A DNA stretch of 64,000 nt from Salminus brasiliensis (taxonomy: Eukaryota > Chordata > Actinopteri > Characiformes > Bryconidae), in assembly GCF_030463535.1 (NCBI RefSeq), contig NC_132878.1, forward strand, positions 33,916,261 through 33,980,260, given 5' to 3'. Positions 56,741 to 64,000 of this stretch are shown in pieces; the first letter of the stretch is position 1; each line of letters begins with the position of its first letter. A program made the translations under genes and the position numbers. A model generated the notes under the pieces. It was not told where the DNA came from, did not search any database, and saw nothing but the letters and a program-made list of their open reading frames with translations.

Positions 56741-59700
56741 GTAATAAAGCACTAGGCAAACTGAGGAGTGTGTGTGGTATGACCACATGGCAACAAGTCA
56801 TTTTCTTTTGTTGTTTTGTCTGACTGCAATAACAAAGTTCACTTTATTCAGTTTCTTTGGGAAACCAAAGACTTTCTGTGTAAACATGAATTATGTGGTG
56901 TGTTTTTATCTGATCACATGCCATAATGTTACTGTCTGTACTTTTGTTTTCCCACAAATCGCATGGTGAGACCTTGCTTCAGGAATGCTATCACAGTGTG
57001 TGTTACATTCAGTATGTGTACACAGCAACTTCAAGGGGCAATGGAACTGCATTCTGCATTCTACTTGCCTGTGTTATTTCCCAAGATACTTCATCCCTAC
57101 TCTATCCTTGGGTTCCAGAGTTTCAACTCGCTTCCATGAATGGCTTGTGCTTGACATATATTTCATAATCCGTGCCGCAAAGGGTTAAGGGTATACAGCT
57201 TATTTAAGTTCTCTCTCTCTCTCTGTCTCTGCGTAAGCTCCTAGCAGTGTAGCCTCGGTCAGGAAGTTGCTGTGGTCGCCTGGTAGGCCCACCCTTCTAA
57301 AAGATACACGCTTAATCATTTAGACTAACAGTGTTCACACAACACCTGCTCACAGAGCTGCAGGAGGTGGAAAGGGTCACTGAGCCTGCTGGGTAATAAA
57401 ACAGCCTGGTCACTGTGAGTGTGGAGTGCTGACAACAGGGCCGCTGGACCCGGCACAGGGAGCTGTTTGAGCTGACTCTGTTATATATTCCTGACTATAT
57501 CTGAGCAAAGCAGCGGGAGACAGCAAGTGTTTTGACAAGTGTGAGTGGAGCTTTGGTAGTTTAAGAATGAGGAAGAAGGATAGTATTACTGGAGGCCTGA
57601 CAGTTTTGATTCTTTTGTTATGATTTTGAATTATTTATTAAAACCTACTCTGGACATAGAAATGTGACTATAGAAACTATACTCAGTAAAGGGATATAAA
57701 AACAGGCCATTAGATAATAACCTGACAGGGTGGAACTTAGTATAAGACATAGCGTGCATAACAGTGGATGACAACACTGCATTCCCTGTAGCAGAACAAG
57801 ACTTAATTCCTCGGCTGGACAACTCAATTACAAAAGAAAAATGAGCAAGCCAGTGGCAACAGTGGCAAAGAAAAACTCCCTCAGATTGAGAAGAAGAACC
57901 ACACCAAGCACACCATGCTACACCAATAAGACCATGAGCAGGACTCCTAACACTACATTGTCCTACCTGTTATAACAAGATTTGAATGATAGTCGATCTG
58001 GATAAGACTGTCCACCAAATGCCAATGTGTGATACTGAGAAACTGGTGAATCTAAACTCAGTATTTAAATATTCAGTTAAGTATTACAGATTAGTGTTAA
58101 TAAACCATATGAAAGGTATCCAGACATGACCTTTACAACCTTTAAAATAGTGCAATTAGTAGTTTATACATTATCTTTTTTTGTAATTATACCTTCAGTT
58201 GGCCTGTCACAGTTTCTGGCCCTGACAATTCTCACATCGACTCCGTTGACTCTAGGAACTCAATTTCTAATAATGCAATCCAGTTATCTGTTCTCCAGTT
58301 CTCCAGTTCTGACAATATTCACACTATACACAGAAAATCATATTATGAGGTACTTTCTCATGATGTATTTTAGTAAATTGCCTTAGCCTACCTTAGCATG
58401 AGATTAACATGAAATAATACAAAACACTTCATTACAAATGATGCCTTTATAAATACAATATTTATGAAAACCCATTTTTTAGTATTCAGTGGCAATGTAA
58501 AAAGATGTGATATGATGACGGCAAGTCATTTTGTAGTATTTCTGTTGATTACACTTTGACATAGTGTAACGAACAACTGCCAGATTCAGTTGTTAAAGTG
58601 AAAAACAGCAAATATGGAGAGTTTTTGTGTGACAGTGTCTTTATGGAAATGTATGTCAGTAGTCATGAAAGGCTTGAAGAATTTATGTCATGTATCTTTA
58701 TGAATGTTGCCTTTCAGTAATATTTCACCACATATGAAGATGAAAATGAACATAAAATGTGATAAACAAGCAAAAAATCAAAACTGCAAAGAATTCTAGA
58801 TAGCCCCACTTCTCCACTGCTACAATATTTGCATTATTTAAGGCTGAGTTATATACGTAAGCCTAAGTAAAAACTTGATATGATATATAATAATTTTGTA
58901 ATTTATGGATCAACAGTATGTTTAGCTCCATAAATGCTGGTACTGGTATCGACCAAAATATGCTTATATAATTTTTACACAGCTTTTCTTTTCTCCCATG
59001 CTCTACTCTTTCTTTCTCCCCTCTCGTGCTCTCATGAGCTCATAACATGGGAATAAACAGCATTAGAAATATAATCTCCCTCTTCAGCCATCTCCCCCTT
59101 CCTCCCTCTATGACTCAGCCTCTAAAACCCCTCTCTGAGTTCAAGGACCAGCATAACATCCCTCTTATAAGTTCTCTGTGTCCTTGGATTCACACACTTA
59201 TGACTTGCCCTGCAGCTCTGGCCACACACAGCTGTTATTCTTCTTCTGATGTTTTTTTTCTATTATTAAAAAAGCATTTCCAAATGAAGGGCCAGCGTGA
59301 AGGTGACCGCTCATGTTTATTGATTGTTAGGAGAGTCAAAGGCGTGCACATTTCACAAGACAACACCTAATCCAGTGTTGGGAACGTTGTGAGCTAAAAT
59401 CATTTGCAGGCGGCAGTTATGCTGGCTTTATAAGCGTGTTTACCTCCGCACTCTTTTAAAGCCATAATCTGTAATGCGAGCTGGAGGCTAGAGAGAGCCA
59501 AATGTGTCATGCTGAAACACTGCCGTCATGTGCAGGTTACATAAACAGCGAGCCAATATGACGCTGACACACTCTTCAGGAAATCACTGAGGGCTGTCCT
59601 CCTTAGGGGACACACTTCACAAACACACACATTCCTGGAACTGGTGTGTAAATAACTTCCTTGTAGACTTGCTTGATTAGTACAAGGCCTTAGGCTTCAG

Positions 59701-61015
59701 TTCTGGCGTTAGTGATGATCGATTTGCTAAACAGAGTCACGGTTCTGTGGCTGAAAAGCGTGATGTTCTGCATTAGTGCAGCTCAGGGCAGCCAGAAGGT
59801 TCCAGAAACTCCTTTGGGTAGATGTGTGGAGACAGCTGTGTTTTTCTGTGTCATGGTGAGGGTCTGACAAATCAGCATTAGCTCTAGCGACGATGTTTAC
59901 GGTGGGCGGAGAGCTTATTCTGTGTGTGTGTGTGTGTGTGTGTGTGCAGACGGAGCCTCACAGCAGGCATGAACTAAGGAAAGTCTTGAGCTCATCCCCA
60001 TTCATGATCTCACCTGCTGATGGAGAAGTCAGACCCAGCGTAGTGTGTGTGTGTGTGTGTGTGTATAAGTCTGTACTTGTGGAAAATAGATCATGGGCTA
60101 TCTTCTGAACCTAGGGTTGGTTGCGCTAGCTCCATGTAGGCGGTGTAAATATTGCAAACATGCAATATTGTGTAAATATTGCATGTTTACACAATATAAA
60201 ATCAGATTGTATCCACCTATAGTAGCAACTAAAGACCAGCTAACTTTACTTTACTTGAATGTTTGATGATGATACATCACCATAGTAACAAGTGCATTTT
60301 CTATTAATTTTCTGACCAGTTTTTGACCAGTTTCATAATTATGACAGTTTTTACCCAGTACCCAAGTCTTCATCTATCACATGATGCTACCAGGACCGAG
60401 AGGGTAAATCTCCACCTCAAACTGCCGCCGACACGATATGACTAGAGCTCAACGTGCTTGGAGGAGAGCACTAACAAGTTGTTAGGTCAACGAACAGGCC
60501 TCTGCTCTAGCCAGTATTCACGTACAGAGAGCGACTGCGTCTTTTTATTTTTAGGACTCCTATTCACAAGTTGCTGTGGTATTGCTGGGAATTTAGCTCA
60601 CTTAGTAGTGCTTTGTGTGGCGCAACAGATAACACCTCTACCTGCCAGTGAACAATTACACCATGTAGGAGACTGGGGTTCGATTCCCGGTCTGGGTGAG
60701 TATGCTGTGCTACACCAATAAGAGTCCTTGGTTAAGACTCCTAACATTACATTGGCCCTCCTCTATAATGCGAGTAACCTTGTACGTTGCTCTGTATAAG
60801 AGCGTCAGATAAATGTAATTAATGTACACTTTAATACTGAGAAACTGGTGAATCTGAATAAAAAGAATTCAGTTAAATAGGGAGAGCCCATAGCACTATC
60901 AGGGACTGTACACACTCCATTGGCACCATCGAACCGACGCTACAGCCAGGCTCTACTGTACTCTTTTACTTTCTATTCTTAGTGTTTTTCTTTTACTTAA
61001 ATTTAGTGTGCTTAG

Positions 61016-61052
<37 letters not shown>

Positions 61053-63544
61053 TCATGCCCGAAAGTATTCATACCCCTGGCAAAGTTTGACTTAAATTTA
61101 CTTTTATTTAACCAGAAGTTATATTTTTGCCTTGAAACGACACAGGCATCTCCCAAGAGATAACACGATGATGTACAAGAGGCATCATTGTGGGAAAAAG
61201 TATTTCTCAGCTTTTATACACATTTGAACAAAAAGTGGCATGTCCAAAATTATTCATACCCTTTGAAAACTGTCACAGTATATGGGAAAATCCAAAGTTC
61301 TATACCATTCCAAATAGTCCAAGCTGTTTTAAAGCATCCTAATTACCCTGATTCATTGGGAACAGCTGTTTTAATCAACTCAACAGGAGAAAAACAGCAG
61401 CTCTCTGCAGTTGGTTTGTGGACAGTCATGGCTAAGACAAAGGAGCTCACTAAGGACCTGCGGCTGTGCATTGTGGCCGCTCACAAGTCAGGAAAGGGCT
61501 ATAAAGCCATATCAAAATGTTTTCAAGTTCCAGTGGCTACAGTGCAAAGTATTATTAAAAAATACAAGAAGTTCCGCACTGTGGAAAATCTCAGAAGATG
61601 TGGTCGGAAGCCAAAAGTGACACCTGTGCTGTCTAGGAGAATAGTGAGAGAGGTGAAGAAAAATCCAAGGATCACCACCAAGGCCATCCTGGTGAATCTG
61701 GACTCTGCTGGTGGCGACATCTCAAGGCAGACAGTTCAACGGACACTGCACACTGCTGGGTTCCACGGACGCAGGCCAAGGAGGACACCACTTCTCCAGA
61801 AAAGGCACACAAAAGCCCGCTTGACCTTTGCAAATGCTCATCTGGACAAAGAAGAAGACTTCTGGTGTTCTGTTTTATGGTCAGATGAAACAAAAATTGA
61901 ATTGTTTGGCCACAATGATGTGTGCACCATTTGGCGTGAAAAAGGAGAAGCCTTCAACCCTAAGAACACCATCCCCACTGTCAAACATGGTGGTGGGAAC
62001 CTAATGTTTTGGGGGTGTTTTTCAGCCAATGGACCAGGGAACTTGATCGCAGTAAATGGCGCCATGAAAAAAGAGCAATACATCAAGATTCTCAACAACA
62101 ACATCAGGCAGTCTGCAGAGAAACTTGGCCTTGGGAACCGGTGGACATTTCAGCACGACAACGACCCAAAACACACAGCCAAAGTGGTGAAGAAATGGTT
62201 AGCAGACAAAAACATTAATGTTTTGCAGTGGCCCAGCCAGAGTCCTGACTTGAATCCAATTGAGAATCTGTGGAGGGAGCTAAAGATCAGGGTGATGGCA
62301 AGGAGACCCTCGAACCTCAGAGTTGGAGCTCATCACTAAAGATGAATGGGCAAAAATACCAGTGGAGACATGCAAAAAGCTGGTCAGCAATTACAGGAAG
62401 CGTTTGATTGCTGTAATAGCCAATAAAGGCTTTTCTATTAATTATTGAGAAGGGTATGAATAATTTTGGACATGCCACTTTTTGTTCAAATGTGTATAAA
62501 AGCTGAGAAATATTTTTTCCCACAATGATGCCTCTTGTACATCATCGTGTTATCTCCTGGGAGATGCCTGTGTCATTTCCAGGCAAAAATATAATTTCTG
62601 GTTAAATAAAAGTAAATTTAAGTCAAACTTTGACAGGGGTATGAATACTTTCGGGCATGACTGTATATATATATACATACTAAGCACACAAAATTTAAGT
62701 AAAAGAAAAACACTAAGAATAGTATATAATATTATACTTATCCTGTTTCACTCTTTTTATAATAAACTGCAAAGTAAGAATTTCATTGTACAGTGTAACT
62801 GCTTGTTTCTGCTGTGTACATGATAATAAACTTTTGAATCTTGAATCTTGAACCTTGGATCTTTCCAACAGTATTCCAAATACATCACTGTGTGACAGGC
62901 AATATGAAATCACAGGCCTGAATTGCATTAAATTGTTGTAGTATTTAACCCTCACTTAACCCTTTCATGCCAACGCTGGGCAGCCAGTCAGAGGATTAAA
63001 TACACCGTCCAGCAGATCCAATGATTGGAAGGATTTAGTTTGAAAATGTATGGATAGCATTTGCTTGTTCAATTTTTAATCTTACTTTGAAGACACACTC
63101 TCAAATAACTGATCTAATGTTCAGTCATGTCAGTTTGCTAAAAACTGTTGTTCCACACTCTCGTGTTGTTTGGATTTATGTACATCAAGCTGCACTTTAT
63201 ATATAATTGAAGCACCTTTGTGCTTGTATTTTGTAGAGAAGGTCATTGTCTTCGGGTAAGAACAAGAATGTTTACCAATGTTTACCAATGTTTCGGAAGC
63301 TATTTCATATCCTCGCTATGTTTAGAAAAGCATATCGTGTATCACAATAGCAAAATTTGCCAATGTTTTCGGAAGCTATTTCATACCCTGTTTGTGTTCC
63401 TCTGTTCTGCAGTGGGGTCCGGAAACCGCAGGAGAAAGGCAGATAACTGCTGTGGCCACTTGGACTCACTGTCCGCTATCAAATATGCCATCGTTTCCCT
63501 CTACATCCTGGTCCTGCTGAGCATATTTGGCTTGTGCATCGCAG
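56629..63544 (+). CDS. scara5: scara5, scavenger receptor class A member 5 (5' part)
   Basis: Two coding exons: 56629-56740 and 63413-63544, joined in phase 1; the gene continues beyond the window. The product begins MENKAMYLST and has GRNLSKLNLCEE before the splice; both the start and the LSKLNLCE block match vertebrate SCARA5 as I know it. The second exon encodes a basic, Cys-containing cytosolic end (GNRRRKADNCCGHLDSL) and the signal-anchor helix AIVSLYILVLLSIFGLCIA of a type II membrane protein. The coiled coil, collagen-like part and C-terminal SRCR domain of the family are downstream. SCARA5 binds ferritin and other polyanionic ligands at the cell surface. The 6.7-kb intron holds a Tc1 transposon and a SINE. 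Confidence 0.92.
56741..60590. other. First part of scara5 intron 2
   Basis: No exon found. A degraded type-1 SINE lies at about 57900-58030. GT runs occur at 59922-59947 and 60043-60064. The stretches 57220-57560 and 59355-59800 are free of repeats I know and richer in GC, so they are candidates for conserved regulatory sequence. Confidence 0.45.
60596..60830 (+). repeat. tRNA-derived SINE (type 1)
   Basis: Full head (GTGTGGCGCAACAGATAACA), B box GGTTCGATTCC, body AATAAGAGTCCTTGG and tail ATAAGAGCGTCAG. The frame 60458-60721 through it is not a gene. Confidence 0.88.
61050..62663 (+). mobile_element. Nearly whole Tc1 transposon
   Basis: 1614 bases, flanked by TA (61048-61049 and 62664-62665) within a (TA)n run. 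The inverted repeats are about 220 bases long, start CAGTCATGCCCGAAAGTATT and carry an inner copy (CATGTCCAAAATTATTCATA), the IR/DR layout of fish Tc1 elements. The transposase reads on the plus strand. It lies in scara5 intron 2. Confidence 0.95.
61428..62339 (+). pseudogene. Tc1 transposase, frameshifted near the C-terminus
   Basis: The start ATG at 61428 is preferred over 61188, which lies in the inverted repeat. The paired-like DNA-binding part has helix-turn-helix elements (GYKAISKCFQVPVATVQS; a second one at SRRIVREVKKNPRITTK) and a GRRPRR hook. The DDE domain has Asp in WSDETKIELF, Asp in FQHDNDPKHTAK and Glu in PDLNPIENLWRELK, so all three catalytic residues are present. After RRPSNLR the frame breaks at about 62322 and stops at 62337-62339. 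The remaining C-terminal codons continue in another frame to about 62447. The break removes about 45 residues, so the product is probably inactive. Confidence 0.9.
62765..62860 (+). repeat. LINE-like 3' end with (TTGAATC)n tail
   Basis: Reads GAATTTCATTGTACAGTGTA, then ATGATAATAAACTTTTGAAT and two to three TTGAATC units. This is a common 3' terminus of fish L2-like elements. Confidence 0.6.
63413..63544 (+). CDS. scara5: scara5 membrane-anchor exon
   Basis: 132 nt with acceptor CTGTTCTGCAG and donor GTAAAG. It encodes the end of the cytosolic domain and a 19-20-residue hydrophobic signal anchor. Basic residues before the helix fit the inside-negative orientation of a type II protein. Confidence 0.92.
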
Positions 63545-64000
63545 GTAAAGACCTTATCATTGTCTTTCTCCTTCAGCTTTCTCTCTATCTGTCGCTTTAT
63601 TGCGCTCTGCTGGTAAAACAGAAACATGACACAGTATCAAACATTCTGACACTCTTCAGGAGACAATAGAAGTCTTCTTGGGTATCTCTGAACATTTTAA
63701 TAATGACATATTAAATGTTGAGTATTGAAATCATTTGGAATAGTTGAAATGAGAAGTTGTTTAACACCAATTGTAATTCAATTCTCAGTCTTATCAGTGC
63801 CTGTGAGCCAATATGCAACTGCTGAGTGACTGATAAATGTATTGCTCATCTAAAGAAAGAATCTCCAAAAGGGTTGTATAGGTAACACCCAGCACCATCT
63901 GCCAAACTCATACCAGTAGGCCGTGTGAAAGAACCCCTTTGTTTGGCCAGTGTGCCGACGTTGCTGAGTGTGTGTCTGTGTGTGTGTGTATTTCACCATC
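63545..64000. other. Start of scara5 intron 3
   Basis: Sequence after the donor GTAAAG up to the end of the window. No exon is seen; a GT run begins near 63970. Confidence 0.6.

Larger units (their letters stand above)
60972..62722. repeat. 47-base inverted repeat outside the Tc1 element
   Basis: Plus-strand 60972-61018 and 62676-62722 are reverse complements with one mismatch (for example TAAGTAAAAGAAAAACACTA on the right). They lie beyond the TA runs that border the transposon, so they are not its own terminal repeats. Confidence 0.85.

Noticed and set aside
61188-61427. Extended N-terminus of the Tc1 transposase
   Set aside because: This part lies in the inverted repeat of the transposon, and the family start context (MAKTKELTK) begins at 61428.
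1-64000. CRISPR array, rRNA genes or bacterial-type operons
   Set aside because: The tandem arrays here are eukaryotic mini- and microsatellites without spacer structure, and all supported genes have spliceosomal introns.

Overview
The window looks like nuclear DNA of a ray-finned fish. The genes are intron-rich with GT/AG junctions, there are Tc1/mariner relics, L2-like and L1-like LINE pieces and tRNA-derived SINEs, and microsatellites are dense. The SINE and transposon repertoire suggests an otophysan such as a characiform, but that is inference; no species can be named from the sequence alone.

Layout. (1) About 4.66-37.14 kb, minus strand: a tandem cluster of four reconstructed genes for V-set immunoglobulin-domain receptors (called A, B, C and D, from low to high coordinate). 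Each has a 46-nt signal-peptide exon, one or two V exons of 309-318 nt, a membrane exon and a cytoplasmic tail, with the extracellular and membrane exons joined in phase 1. A and C have several tail exons ending in two ITIM/ITSM-like tyrosine motifs. B and D have one short tail exon and a different membrane exon. In transcription order the cluster reads D (short tail), C (ITIM tail), B (short tail), A (ITIM tail), as if a two-gene paired-receptor module had been duplicated. One V exon (second domain of C) has no in-frame methionine and is missed by ATG-based ORF calling. (2) 40.87-41.31 kb, minus strand: a small two-exon SAM-domain gene of 104 residues. (3) 45.3-63.5 kb, plus strand: the 5' part of scara5 (scavenger receptor class A member 5), with a probable non-coding first exon, an 11-kb first intron, the start-codon exon at 56.6 kb and the membrane-anchor exon at 63.4 kb. 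The rest of the gene lies beyond the window.

Repeats fill most of the remaining space: a nearly whole Tc1 transposon (61.05-62.66 kb) with a frameshifted transposase, several older Tc1 relics, a LINE with a long open reverse-transcriptase frame inside an intron of gene D, tRNA-derived SINEs (one pair head to head), a 1.7-kb minisatellite interrupted by a SINE, a 0.75-kb degenerate triplet array, and a long fold-back hairpin. Decayed copies of a tRNA-Arg and an initiator tRNA-Met lie side by side in the last intron of gene A.

The most notable items are the paired-receptor cluster with its unusual cysteine pattern, and the tandem array before scara5 exon 2, whose units copy the exon's own splice acceptor and start-codon context. 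Exon boundaries were derived by hand from splice signals and reading frame; no transcript or database evidence was available.
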